From contig JAEZLD010000152.1 of assembly GCA_023415335.1 (NCBI GenBank), forward strand, positions 1-36,509: DNA of 36,509 bases, written 5' to 3'. The DNA comes from Bacillota bacterium (GTDB taxonomy: Bacteria; Bacillota; Clostridia; Clostridiales; Caloramatoraceae). Below the pieces are notes generated by a model, which had not been told where the DNA came from, searched no databases, and saw nothing but the letters and a program-made list of their open reading frames with translations. Both the position numbers and the translations under genes were made by a program. This document shows, in pieces, positions 23,356 through 30,966 of the stretch. How positions within the stretch are numbered: the first letter of the stretch is position 1; the number at the start of each line of letters is the position of its first letter.

Positions 23356-24753
23356 ATGACAAATATAAAGTATAGTGTTGCCGTTATTGGTGGCGGCCCT
23401 GCTGGTTATGTTGCTGCAATTCGGGCAGCACAGCTGGGAGGCACTGTTATACTGTTTGAAAAGGATACAGTCGGTGGTACTTGCCTGAACCACGGCTGCA
23501 TACCTACTAAAACGTATATGAAAACGGCAGAAATGATTCATGATATCCATACCGCTTCTGATCACGGTGTTGTAAACAATGCAACTACCTCTGTGGATAT
23601 GGAGAAGGTTGTATCCTATAAGGATAAGGTGGTACACCAGCTCACCAGTGGTGTTGCAGCTCTTCTTCGTACCAACGGCGTTCCCGTTATAAAGGGTCTT
23701 GCTAAACTGGCAGATGAGCATCACGTGCTTTGCAACGGTGAGACCTATGAGGTTGAAAACGTTATTCTATGTGGTGGCTCTGTTGCAACCCGTATCCCTA
23801 TTCCTGGAATAGAAAACCCTAATGTCCTGACAAGCACGGAAATTCTGCAGCTGAAAGACCTCCCCAGAAACCTGGTAATCATCGGTGGTGGCGTCATAGG
23901 CTGCGAGATGGCATCTGCCTTCCACTCATTCGGCAGTAACGTTACCATTGTAGAGGCAACTGACCGTCTTATTCCTCTTATGGATAGAGAACTGGCAAAT
24001 TCCCTGAGGACATCTATGGCCAAACAGGGTATAAAAATCTATACCAACACGAAAGTCCAAGAGATTAGGAACGAAGACAGCAAGACCTATCTCTACTTTG
24101 GCGGGGGTGACAGGCTTGAAGCTGATAAAATCCTGCTGAGTGTTGGCCGAGGTACTGACTTAGATTGCCTGGGTAAGATGGTTGATCGCGTCAAGGTTGA
24201 CCGTGGTAAGGTGATGGTTGACGACTGCATGCGTACTAATATTCGAAATATCTTTGCCGCTGGTGACATTAATGGCAAGCTAATGTTGGCCCATAGCGCA
24301 TCCAAGATGGGTGAAATTGCAGCTGAAAACGCTGTTAAAAGCACTAACCTCAAGGTTGATCTACGCTATGTTCCTTCTTGCGTATACACAATTCCACAGG
24401 TTGCTTCTGTGGGTATGACAGAAGACGAGGCCATTTCTAAATATGGCCATGATTCTTTGAAGATTGGGAAATTCCCGTTCTCCGCTAATGGCCGTAGCCT
24501 CTCCTGCGGTGAGACCGAGGGTTATGTAAAGGTCATTATGCTTGAAAAGTACTCTGAATTCTGTGGAGTTCATATATTTGGTGCAAATGCTGCAGAAATG
24601 ATCGCAGAGCCCGCAGTCTTGATGAGTTCAGAAATAACCGTTGAGGAAGCTGCAGATATTATTCATGCGCATCCAAGCTTTTCCGAGGCCTTTATGGAGG
24701 CATGCGGTGATGCAATGGGCCGCTCTATCCATCTTCCTCCCAGAAAAAAATAG
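23356..24753 (+). CDS. acoL: Dihydrolipoamide dehydrogenase (E3)
   Basis: This flavoenzyme reoxidises the E2 dihydrolipoyl arm and reduces NAD+. It has an N-terminal FAD fold (VAVIGGGPAGYVAA), the redox disulfide in GGTCLNHGCIPTK (Cys43 and Cys48), and an NAD fold beginning LVIIGGGVIGCEMA. The second FAD motif is NIFAAGDINGK. The catalytic His-Glu pair is in HAHPSFSEAF (His439 and Glu444). The length of 465 residues is normal, and it lacks the extra N-terminal lipoyl domain seen in some acetoin E3 proteins. The start ATG 23356 follows AAGGAG. It is the last gene of the operon and is followed by a hairpin. Confidence 0.95.
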   Translation: MTNIKYSVAVIGGGPAGYVAAIRAAQLGGTVILFEKDTVGGTCLNHGCIPTKTYMKTAEMIHDIHTASDHGVVNNATTSVDMEKVVSYKDKVVHQLTSGVAALLRTNGVPVIKGLAKLADEHHVLCNGETYEVENVILCGGSVATRIPIPGIENPNVLTSTEILQLKDLPRNLVIIGGGVIGCEMASAFHSFGSNVTIVEATDRLIPLMDRELANSLRTSMAKQGIKIYTNTKVQEIRNEDSKTYLYFGGGDRLEADKILLSVGRGTDLDCLGKMVDRVKVDRGKVMVDDCMRTNIRNIFAAGDINGKLMLAHSASKMGEIAAENAVKSTNLKVDLRYVPSCVYTIPQVASVGMTEDEAISKYGHDSLKIGKFPFSANGRSLSCGETEGYVKVIMLEKYSEFCGVHIFGANAAEMIAEPAVLMSSEITVEEAADIIHAHPSFSEAFMEACGDAMGRSIHLPPRKK

Positions 24754-24789
24754 ATTTATTCGCTTCCCCTTCACAATATAATGATAAAA

Positions 24790-24833
24790 GAGAGGCTGTC
24801 ACTTAAGTGAAAAATCACTGGTGACAGCCTCTC
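24790..24833. terminator. Terminator between the aco and acyl-CoA dehydrogenase operons
   Basis: A 13-bp perfect stem (24790-24802 with 24821-24833) encloses an inner AGTGA/TCACT stem. On the - strand it is followed by TTTTATCATT; on the + strand only a weak pyrimidine run follows. It probably ends the minus operon and may also stop aco transcription. Confidence 0.88.
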
Positions 24834-24871
24834 TCCTTCAATCAGTATATGAAATTTTAACTGTCTCATAG

Positions 24872-25645
24872 TTAATGAAAATCCGCTCTGCGCTTTTCAA
24901 GGAAAGCCCTCATTCCCTCTGCCTTATCTTCCGTGGCAAAAGAAAGTCCAAAACTCACAGCCTCCAGCTTCAGACCACTGCTCAAATCAATGTCCATGCC
25001 AGTCTCAATGCACTCCTTGGCCAAAGACACAGCATAACTGCCCTTGCTAAGAATTTTACATGCCATATCCATGCAGGTAGAAAGCAGCTCTCCAGCAGCT
25101 ACAATCTTGTTTACAAGGCCTATACGGTATGCTTCCTGTGCATCGATACGGTCACAGGTGAATATCAGCTCCTTTGCACGCCCCTTTCCAACCAGCCTGG
25201 CCAGGCGCTGTGTGCCACCAAAGCCAGGTATAATACCCAGACTGCATTCAGGCTGGCCAAAAATAGCGTTGTCAGACGCAACACGGATGTCGCAGGCCAT
25301 TGCAAGCTCACAGCCGCCACCCAGTGCATAACCGTTCACTGCAGCAATGGTTACAGCATGCATCTTCTCCAGACGTGAGAATACCTCATCTGCCAGAGCT
25401 GCCATTGCACAGCCCTCCTCAGGTGATGCATCCACCATCTCAGAAATATCTGCTCCCGCCACAAAGGCTTTAGCTCCTGCACCAGTAACAATAACTATGC
25501 GGATATTCTTGTTTTGCTCTATGCTATGGATACACTGGCTCATCTCCCCCAGTGTAGCGCTATTCAGCGCATTCAGAGACTTTGGATTATTAATTGTAAT
25601 CTTTGCAATGTAACCATTCTCCTCATATAACAGATGCTCATACAT
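24872..25645 (-). CDS. crt: Enoyl-CoA hydratase / crotonase
   Basis: The crotonase fold hydrates 2-enoyl-CoA or dehydrates 3-hydroxyacyl-CoA. The oxyanion hole is in AGAKAFVAGADISEM and the two catalytic glutamates are in GGGCELAMACD (Glu113) and FGQPECSLGIIPG (Glu133). The chosen start, ATG 25645, has GGAGGG 7 bases upstream, whereas an ATG at 25660 precedes it. The protein is 257 residues, usual for the family. It is the last gene of the minus operon, after etfA. Short-chain substrates such as crotonyl-CoA fit the neighbouring dehydrogenase. Confidence 0.92.
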   Translation of the reverse strand: MYEHLLYEENGYIAKITINNPKSLNALNSATLGEMSQCIHSIEQNKNIRIVIVTGAGAKAFVAGADISEMVDASPEEGCAMAALADEVFSRLEKMHAVTIAAVNGYALGGGCELAMACDIRVASDNAIFGQPECSLGIIPGFGGTQRLARLVGKGRAKELIFTCDRIDAQEAYRIGLVNKIVAAGELLSTCMDMACKILSKGSYAVSLAKECIETGMDIDLSSGLKLEAVSFGLSFATEDKAEGMRAFLEKRRADFH

Positions 25646-25660
25646 TTTCAATCCCTCCAT

Positions 25661-26725
25661 CTACAGCGCCCTGTAAGCTTTAATGGCAGCGGTCAGCTTG
25701 GGAACTATCTCATGCAGATCTCCCACGATACCCAGGTCGGCAATCTTCATCATGGGACAAGACGCATCCTTATTAATGGCAATAATACATTCAGAGCTCT
25801 CCATGCCTGTCATATGCTGAATTGCACCGGAAATGCCACAAGCCAGGTATAGATTGGGACGTACTGTTTTACCGGTTTGCCCCACCTGGTGGTGCTCATC
25901 AATCCAACCATTATCAACACATATACGGGAGGATGAAACCTCACCGCCCAGCTGGTCGGCCAGTTCGAACAGGTTCTCAAAGCCCTTCTTACTGCCAACA
26001 CCTCGTCCACCGGAAACCAGAATCTTGGCATCGGTGATATCCACAGCCTTTTTCTTGTTGTGGACCACATCCAGTATTTCTACATTCATATCATCCATAG
26101 TGAGGCCAGCGTCAACCATGAGGATTTCACCCTTACGGCTGGTATCCTTCTCCAGCATCTTCATGACACCTGGACGGACAGTAGCCATCTGGGGACGATA
26201 ATTCTTGCAGACAATGGTAGCCATAACGTTACCACCAAAAGCAGGACGAGTCATCTTCAGGTAGCAATCGGTAGTATCCAGAGAATCTATTCTTTCTGCC
26301 GGCAGAGACGTGGCCTTATGGAGATATTCCTGATACTTTGCTGTGTCCACATCCAATCGGGTGCAGTCAGCAGTCAGACCAGTATGTACGCGGCTGGCTA
26401 CACGGGGAGCCAGGTCACGACCTATGCTACTTGCACCATACAAAACAATATTTGGATTAAAGTTTTTTATAATGTATTCAGTCGCTCTGGTATAAGGCTC
26501 AGTAGTATAGTGTTCCAGAACAGGGTGGTCAACAACCAATACCTTGGAAGCACCATAATGAATCAGAGTTTCAGCCTTATCCTTTATCTGGTATCCCATC
26601 AGTACAGCAACAACCTGCTCTCCAAGGTCGGATGCAAGACTGTGTGCTTCGCCTATAAGCTCCATGCTGACCTTCTGAATTGTGCCATTACGCTGCTCAA
26701 TTATAACGAAAATATCTTTATTCAT
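25661..26725 (-). CDS. etfA: Electron-transfer flavoprotein, alpha subunit
   Basis: EtfA pairs with EtfB and carries FAD in its C-terminal domain. The FAD motif is VGQTGKTVRPNLYLACGISG, followed by SECIIAINKD and KIADLGIVGDLHEIVP. ILVSGGRGVGSKKGFE marks the start of that domain at about residue 220. The length of 354 residues is slightly above the common 320-340, and there is no ferredoxin-like insertion. The start ATG 26725 follows GGGAGG. It is downstream of etfB and the acyl-CoA dehydrogenase, so it serves as their electron partner. Confidence 0.95.
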   Translation of the reverse strand: MNKDIFVIIEQRNGTIQKVSMELIGEAHSLASDLGEQVVAVLMGYQIKDKAETLIHYGASKVLVVDHPVLEHYTTEPYTRATEYIIKNFNPNIVLYGASSIGRDLAPRVASRVHTGLTADCTRLDVDTAKYQEYLHKATSLPAERIDSLDTTDCYLKMTRPAFGGNVMATIVCKNYRPQMATVRPGVMKMLEKDTSRKGEILMVDAGLTMDDMNVEILDVVHNKKKAVDITDAKILVSGGRGVGSKKGFENLFELADQLGGEVSSSRICVDNGWIDEHHQVGQTGKTVRPNLYLACGISGAIQHMTGMESSECIIAINKDASCPMMKIADLGIVGDLHEIVPKLTAAIKAYRAL

Positions 26726-26740
26726 ATTCGGTTCCTCCCA

Positions 26741-27529
26741 TCAAATAATGTGGCATTCAATCAGCTTCTGCATGATTGCATCCACCGCTTCATCTGCGGA
26801 CAGGCTTTCCATCACCTTACCCACTGTCTTAGCCTGCTTGCCAAAGGACTGGAAAACATTCGTAGGAGAACCCTTGAGGCCAATAAATTCCGGATTCAAA
26901 TCATCCTTAAGATCATTAAAGCTCCAAACAGTTACATTAGAATTGTAGGCGTCCACAATGCGACCCACGTCCATATACCGAGGCTCACCAAGCTCGCTCA
27001 GTACTGTAACCAGGCAGGGAGTCTTTACCTTCAGCATATGAGAGCGGTCCTCAAACTGACGCTTGACGATTACACTGTCACCTTCAACAGACAACTCCTC
27101 GGCATAGCTAACCTGAGGAACGTGTAGCTGCTCTGCAATCTGAGGTCCCACCTGCGCAGTATCACCATCAATAGCCTGGCGCCCAGTTATGACTAAGTCA
27201 AAGCCTATCTTGCGCAGTGCGGCAGCAATAATAGTAGCGGTGGCATAAGTATCGGAACCACCGAACTCACGGGAGGATAGCAGATAAGCGTCGTCAGCAC
27301 CCATAGCCAGCGCTTCACGCAGAGCAGAATCTGCCTGAGGAGGACCCATACAGACAACAGAAACGGTACCGCCAGCAGCATGGCGTAAACGTAGGGCAGC
27401 CTCCAGACCCACCTTGTCATCAGGGTTAATAATGCTGGGAACTCCTTCACGCATCAGCCTATTGGTCTTAGGATCCAGCTTAACCTCTGTGGTATCTGGT
27501 ACCTGTTTAATGCAAACAATGATTTTCAT
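26741..27529 (-). CDS. etfB: Electron-transfer flavoprotein, beta subunit
   Basis: EtfB opens with the classic MKIIVCIKQVPDT and contains GRQAIDGDTAQVGPQIAE, a segment typical of bifurcating EtfB proteins that bind a second FAD. This would couple NADH-dependent crotonyl-CoA-type reduction to ferredoxin reduction. ATG 27538 has only one base after AGGAGGA; ATG 27529 gives normal spacing and the conserved N-terminus, so 27529 is preferred. The length is 262 residues. The bifurcating role is inferred from motif and context. Confidence 0.94.
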   Translation of the reverse strand: MKIIVCIKQVPDTTEVKLDPKTNRLMREGVPSIINPDDKVGLEAALRLRHAAGGTVSVVCMGPPQADSALREALAMGADDAYLLSSREFGGSDTYATATIIAAALRKIGFDLVITGRQAIDGDTAQVGPQIAEQLHVPQVSYAEELSVEGDSVIVKRQFEDRSHMLKVKTPCLVTVLSELGEPRYMDVGRIVDAYNSNVTVWSFNDLKDDLNPEFIGLKGSPTNVFQSFGKQAKTVGKVMESLSADEAVDAIMQKLIECHII

Positions 27530-27544
27530 ATGGTGCATTCCTCC

Positions 27545-28693
27545 TTATTTCAGGTTCATAGAGCCTGCAATTACCATCTTCATGACCTCAGAGGTGCCCT
27601 CATAGATCTCGGTGATTTTGGCATCACGGTACATGCGCTCCACAGGATACTCACGGCAATAACCATAGCCGCCCATAAGCTGCACAGCATACCGGGTGGT
27701 TTCTACTGCCACTGAGGAGGCATATAGCTTTGCCATAGCTGCATAAGCTCCAAAGGGCTCATGATTATCCTCAGCAATGGCAGCACGCCATGTCATAAGG
27801 CGGGCAGCATCTATCTTGGTCTGCAGTTCAGCCACATTGAACTGAGAGTTCTGGAAGGCAATAATAGGTTTACCAAACTGCTGACGCTGCTTTGCATACT
27901 TAATAGCCTCATTTAAAGCTCCCTGTGCAATACCAAGAGCCTGAGCAGCAATACCGATACGGCCGCAGTCCAGAGCACTCATAGCAATTTTGAAGCCCTT
28001 GCCCACATCACCCAGCACACACTCGGCAGGTACACGGACATTATCATAGGTAACTATACAGTTGCTGGCAGCACGGATGCCCATACGCTGAATGTTGTCG
28101 CTGATGGTGATGCCTGGCATTTCTTTTAAATCCATAATAAATGCGGTCAAGCCCTTGGAAGCAGGTACGCTGCGGTCGGTAATTGCAAATAAAATGCAGG
28201 TATCCGCAAAACCAGAGTTAGTGGTGAATATCTTGGACCCATTAATTATCCAATCCTCTCCGTCCTTCACGGCAACAGTCTGAGCACCCTGAACATCAGA
28301 ACCAGCATTGGTTTCAGTCAAGCCGAAGCAGCCAACCTTCCTTCCGTCCACAAGAGGACGCAGGAACTTCTGCTTCTGCTCTTCGGTACCAAAGCTGTTG
28401 ATACAGGAGCAGCATAAAGAAGTGTGCACTGAAATTGTAACGCCGCTGCTGGCATCTACCTTAGAAACTTCTTCCATACAAAGTATGTAAGCTAACGTAT
28501 CGCTTCCGGCTCCTCCATACTCCTTGCTATATGGAATACCAAACATTCCATACTTCTGCATTTTTTTCAAAAGATTTAAGTCATAGGTTTCACTTTCATC
28601 CATTTCCTTGGCAAGAGGTCTGATTTCCTTTTCCGCGAAATTACGGAATAATTCCTGCTGCAGCAGGTGTGCTTTGTCCAGTTTAAAATCCAT
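27545..28693 (-). CDS. bcd: Short-chain acyl-CoA dehydrogenase (butyryl-CoA dehydrogenase-like)
   Basis: This FAD enzyme interconverts acyl-CoA and 2-enoyl-CoA. Signatures are FGLTETNAGSD (substrate and FAD region), WIINGSKIFTTN, and the C-terminal catalytic base in EIYEGTSEV (Glu365). QLMGGYGYCREYPVERMYRD is the conserved FAD-contact stretch. The chosen start, ATG 28693, has GGAGG 5 bases upstream; the longer frame starts at a GTG that overlaps that site. The protein is 382 residues, matching clostridial Bcd. It is first in the bcd-etfB-etfA-crt operon. Thiolase and 3-hydroxybutyryl-CoA dehydrogenase are not in the window. Confidence 0.93.
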   Translation of the reverse strand: MDFKLDKAHLLQQELFRNFAEKEIRPLAKEMDESETYDLNLLKKMQKYGMFGIPYSKEYGGAGSDTLAYILCMEEVSKVDASSGVTISVHTSLCCSCINSFGTEEQKQKFLRPLVDGRKVGCFGLTETNAGSDVQGAQTVAVKDGEDWIINGSKIFTTNSGFADTCILFAITDRSVPASKGLTAFIMDLKEMPGITISDNIQRMGIRAASNCIVTYDNVRVPAECVLGDVGKGFKIAMSALDCGRIGIAAQALGIAQGALNEAIKYAKQRQQFGKPIIAFQNSQFNVAELQTKIDAARLMTWRAAIAEDNHEPFGAYAAMAKLYASSVAVETTRYAVQLMGGYGYCREYPVERMYRDAKITEIYEGTSEVMKMVIAGSMNLK

Positions 28694-28741
28694 ATATACC
28701 TCCACATTAATAAAAAATTGTAGGTTGCTTATGCATCCTTA

Positions 28742-28762
28742 CATATTACTTTCATATTACTT
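28742..28762 (-). promoter_or_regulatory. Tandem 10-bp repeat over the bcd promoter
   Basis: AAGTAATATG (read on the - strand) occurs at 28762-28753 and 28751-28742, an 11-base period of about one helical turn. The first copy overlaps the -10 box. It is a candidate operator for the divergent MarR regulator. Confidence 0.45.
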
Positions 28763-28782
28763 GTATATAATATTTTTGTCAA
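28754..28782 (-). promoter_or_regulatory. Promoter of the bcd-etfB-etfA-crt operon
   Basis: On the - strand, TTGACA (28782-28777), a 17-base spacer and TAATAT (28759-28754). Confidence 0.8.
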
Positions 28783-28841
28783 TAAATATTTTGTATCCAA
28801 ATTATTTATTATAAAGTATTTTGTTATTATGTTTTTTATTG

Positions 28842-28871
28842 TTGACAAATATTCCGTTTTTCATTTATGAT
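28842..28871 (+). promoter_or_regulatory. Promoter of the MarR regulator gene
   Basis: TTGACA at 28842-28847, an 18-base spacer and TATGAT at 28866-28871; the gene starts 25 bases downstream. Both divergent promoters carry a TTGACAAA-plus-ATATT stretch around the -35, which could be part of a shared operator. Confidence 0.75.
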
Positions 28872-28895
28872 ATAAATACAATTGGAGGTAGAGAA

Positions 28896-29324
28896 GTGAA
28901 ACTGCAGGAATGTATTAATTTTATTTTGACGAATGTTCAAAACTCAGTTAATCTTTATTTTAAAAAAGAACTCCAGGTGCTTAATGTCACACCTATTCAA
29001 TATGCACTGCTGAAGTGTCTTTGGGATGAGGACGATCAGATGCCATCTCAGCTGGCACAAACGTTGTGTTTGGACTCTTCTTCAGTAACGGGTATCCTGG
29101 GACGCTTAGAGGAAAAAGGGCTTATTGTTCGTGACTTTTGCAAGACGGACCGCCGACGCGTCACTGTGTATCTTACGGATGCAGGCCGGGCACTGCAAAA
29201 ACCAGTGGAGAAGATAATCTCCAAGGCCAATGCTGCTGTGACCAGTAGCCTATCCGGGGGGGACATGGAAAAGCTAAAAGAATATCTGCAAGAAATTGCT
29301 GATAATGCAAATAAGCTGGAATAG
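28896..29324 (+). CDS. MarR-family transcriptional regulator
   Basis: The chosen start is GTG 28896, 7 bases after GGAGG (28884-28888). The frame continues upstream to a TTG at 28821, but that part overlaps the promoter. The 142-residue product has the MarR winged helix: TPIQYALLKCLWDED, QMPSQLAQTLCLDSSSVTGI (recognition helix), RLEEKGLIVRDF and TDRRRVTVYLTDAG (wing). MarR proteins are small dimers that often respond to aromatic or acyl-CoA ligands. Its divergent position suggests that it controls the bcd operon and itself. Confidence 0.92.
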   Translation: MKLQECINFILTNVQNSVNLYFKKELQVLNVTPIQYALLKCLWDEDDQMPSQLAQTLCLDSSSVTGILGRLEEKGLIVRDFCKTDRRRVTVYLTDAGRALQKPVEKIISKANAAVTSSLSGGDMEKLKEYLQEIADNANKLE

Positions 29325-29372
29325 CAGAATCAAACAAGTAAGAGGAATTTTGTCCTTCTGAAACCCACAGAT

Positions 29373-29422
29373 GGTTAACCGTCTCTGACCACTACTTGGC
29401 ATGGTTCGCTTAACTTTTCCTG
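29373..29422. repeat. Degenerate copies of the REP-like motif
   Basis: GGTTAACCGTCTCTG (29373-29387) and GCTTAACTTTTCCTG (29408-29422) resemble the GCTTAACCGTCCCTG core found at 4406, 30889 and 31012, with two to three differences each. They lie in the gap between the MarR gene and the next convergent gene. Confidence 0.45.
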
Positions 29423-29433
29423 AAGCATACAAA

Positions 29434-29465
29434 CGCCCCTGTAGATAAATCACTCCACAGGGGCG
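29434..29465. terminator. Hairpin terminator between convergent genes
   Basis: CGCCCCTGT (29434-29442) pairs exactly with ACAGGGGCG (29457-29465), loop 14 bases. On the - strand TTTGT follows, so it most likely ends the GNAT-nucleotidyltransferase transcript; it may also serve the MarR gene. Confidence 0.7.
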
Positions 29466-29503
29466 CTTAAACCATCTTTATATTTTCTATCCATTGGGGT
29501 CTC

Positions 29504-30805
29504 TTACCCATTACCCCAGTCTTGCTCTCTTTTAAGCTCCTCTTCAAGAACATCTGTAAATCTCTGCACATCAGGACCAAGCATTTCAGCATAATCGAGC
29601 ATCTGTAAATCATCCTTATATTTCAATGGACTCCTGCGAACCTTAAGAGCTGCTTCCAATGATTTAGGAACGGGACATAAATTTTCGCACAAAGCCCACT
29701 GTCCGGCTGCGGTCTTTGAAATGACATTGCCAGTGTGTAGTGTGTAAATCCCTCTTGCAATATCCAAAAGCCAGCCGAAGGAATAAAAGCTGCGGTCTGT
29801 CCTTTGTGCATATTTGCGTATCGCTTCATAATGCTTTTGAACATCGCTGTGAAGATTATTATAATCAGGCCTTTTAAAGCTGCTGCGAAGCTCTTCTCCA
29901 TATAGTAGCACACCGTTTTCCAGCAACCCTACCATGCAGAAGCTATCAAAATCATAGAAATCGGTAATTCTTTGGCCACTGGTTCCCCAATATACAACCC
30001 TGTCTGGTTCCCTATTAACAAAAGCTCCTACTGATAGCATGCCTCCCTCAAAGGAACGGTAATAATGATTATCAGACTCCTCCTGCAATAGCTTTTGTCT
30101 AAGCTCAAGGAGCTCCTGCGCCTGTTCCATCGAAATTCTCTCCTGTGTAAGGACAAGAATGTCTATATCACTCCATCCTATCTTGAAATCATCCAGTACC
30201 ACTGAGCCATACAGGTATATAGATGGCCTGCAGGAAGAAAGGATTGTGCTTATTCTTGATACCATCTTTTTGATAGCTTTTTTGCGATAAAACCTCTCTT
30301 TGGTAATAAGAAGCTCTATTATGTTGTTTTCCCTTTTATACTCAAAAAAACCTACAGAAAGATGAGTCCTTACAGCTGCAGTCCGTGTAGCCTCAAAGTA
30401 GTTATGGATGGTCTCTACACCCATTTCTTCAAAAGCATGCTCCAGCAGCAGCTTAAGTGCTTCCTCAGCATATCCCATACAACGGTACATTGCCTCCAAT
30501 ACAATCCCTATCTCATGCCAGCTATTAGCGGAGCTTTTATAAGCACACACCTCTCCAATAAAGGCATTGTCCTCTGACCTTACAATATAGGCATAATACC
30601 TATCCGGCTCATTTCCAATAAACTTGTTGAACCAACCCCTCCAATTGTACTCAGGGAACTCAATACAACCAGTCCTATTGTCGTAACCATCAATCTCCAA
30701 ATTATAACCCTTGTTATAACTCATAGTATCAGGATCTGACATAATCCTTTTACGATACCACAGGTCATCTAAGGACGGAACGTATAAATATAATTGATTC
30801 ATCAT
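29504..30805 (-). CDS. GNAT acetyltransferase fused to nucleotidyltransferase (adenylyltransferase-like)
   Basis: Two domains are visible in 433 residues. Residues of about 5-172 are a GNAT acetyltransferase: EIGIVLEAMYRCMGYAEEAL (100-119) is the acetyl-CoA-binding strand and helix, then THLSVGFFEYKR. Residues of about 185-300 are a nucleotidyltransferase with YLYGSVVLDDFKIGWSDIDI, giving the G-S (200-201) and D-x-D (213, 215) metal motif. The rest, to the C-terminus, is helical, as in aminoglycoside adenylyltransferases. ATG 30805 (or the next codon) follows GGGAGGTGGGG; upstream in-frame starts precede that site. A modifier of aminoglycosides or other small molecules is plausible, but the substrate is unknown. 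Confidence 0.8.
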   Translation of the reverse strand: MMNQLYLYVPSLDDLWYRKRIMSDPDTMSYNKGYNLEIDGYDNRTGCIEFPEYNWRGWFNKFIGNEPDRYYAYIVRSEDNAFIGEVCAYKSSANSWHEIGIVLEAMYRCMGYAEEALKLLLEHAFEEMGVETIHNYFEATRTAAVRTHLSVGFFEYKRENNIIELLITKERFYRKKAIKKMVSRISTILSSCRPSIYLYGSVVLDDFKIGWSDIDILVLTQERISMEQAQELLELRQKLLQEESDNHYYRSFEGGMLSVGAFVNREPDRVVYWGTSGQRITDFYDFDSFCMVGLLENGVLLYGEELRSSFKRPDYNNLHSDVQKHYEAIRKYAQRTDRSFYSFGWLLDIARGIYTLHTGNVISKTAAGQWALCENLCPVPKSLEAALKVRRSPLKYKDDLQMLDYAEMLGPDVQRFTDVLEEELKREQDWGNG

Positions 30806-30883
30806 GAACGCCCCACCTCCCATATTTATCCTTAAATATACCACTTGCTGATATCATGCTCAACTCATATTTTTAATTTCAGG

Positions 30884-30903
30884 TTTTGGCTTAACCGTCC
30901 CTG
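30884..30903 (-). repeat. REP-like repeat, copy B
   Basis: TTTTGGCTTAACCGTCCCTG is identical over 20 bases to copy A at 31007-31026 and lies just beyond the MATE terminator. It shares a 15-base core with the palindrome at 4385-4419. Confidence 0.85.
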
Positions 30904-30904
30904 C

Positions 30905-30936
30905 AGATAAAAACAGCCGGACCATACTGGTCCGGC
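30905..30936 (-). terminator. Terminator of the MATE gene
   Basis: GCCGGACCA (30916-30924) and TGGTCCGGC (30928-30936) form a perfect 9-bp stem with a 3-base loop; on the - strand TGTTTTTATC follows. It lies between the two REP-like copies. Confidence 0.92.
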
Positions 30937-30966
30937 ATTGTTTGTTTTGTATTAACCTTAGCGACG

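Noticed and set aside
23158..23724. A 188-codon open frame on the - strand
   Set aside because: It is antisense to acoC and acoL, both complete with all motifs.
20018..24753. Pyruvate dehydrogenase complex as the name for this operon
   Set aside because: Not excluded, but the E1 alpha motifs (HRGHSQAIAKG, GKGGSMHIAD) and the four-gene order fit acetoin dehydrogenase better.
26060..27127. A 355-codon open frame on the + strand
   Set aside because: It lies opposite etfA and etfB, which match their families along the whole length; it has no ribosome binding site and its product has no recognisable motif.
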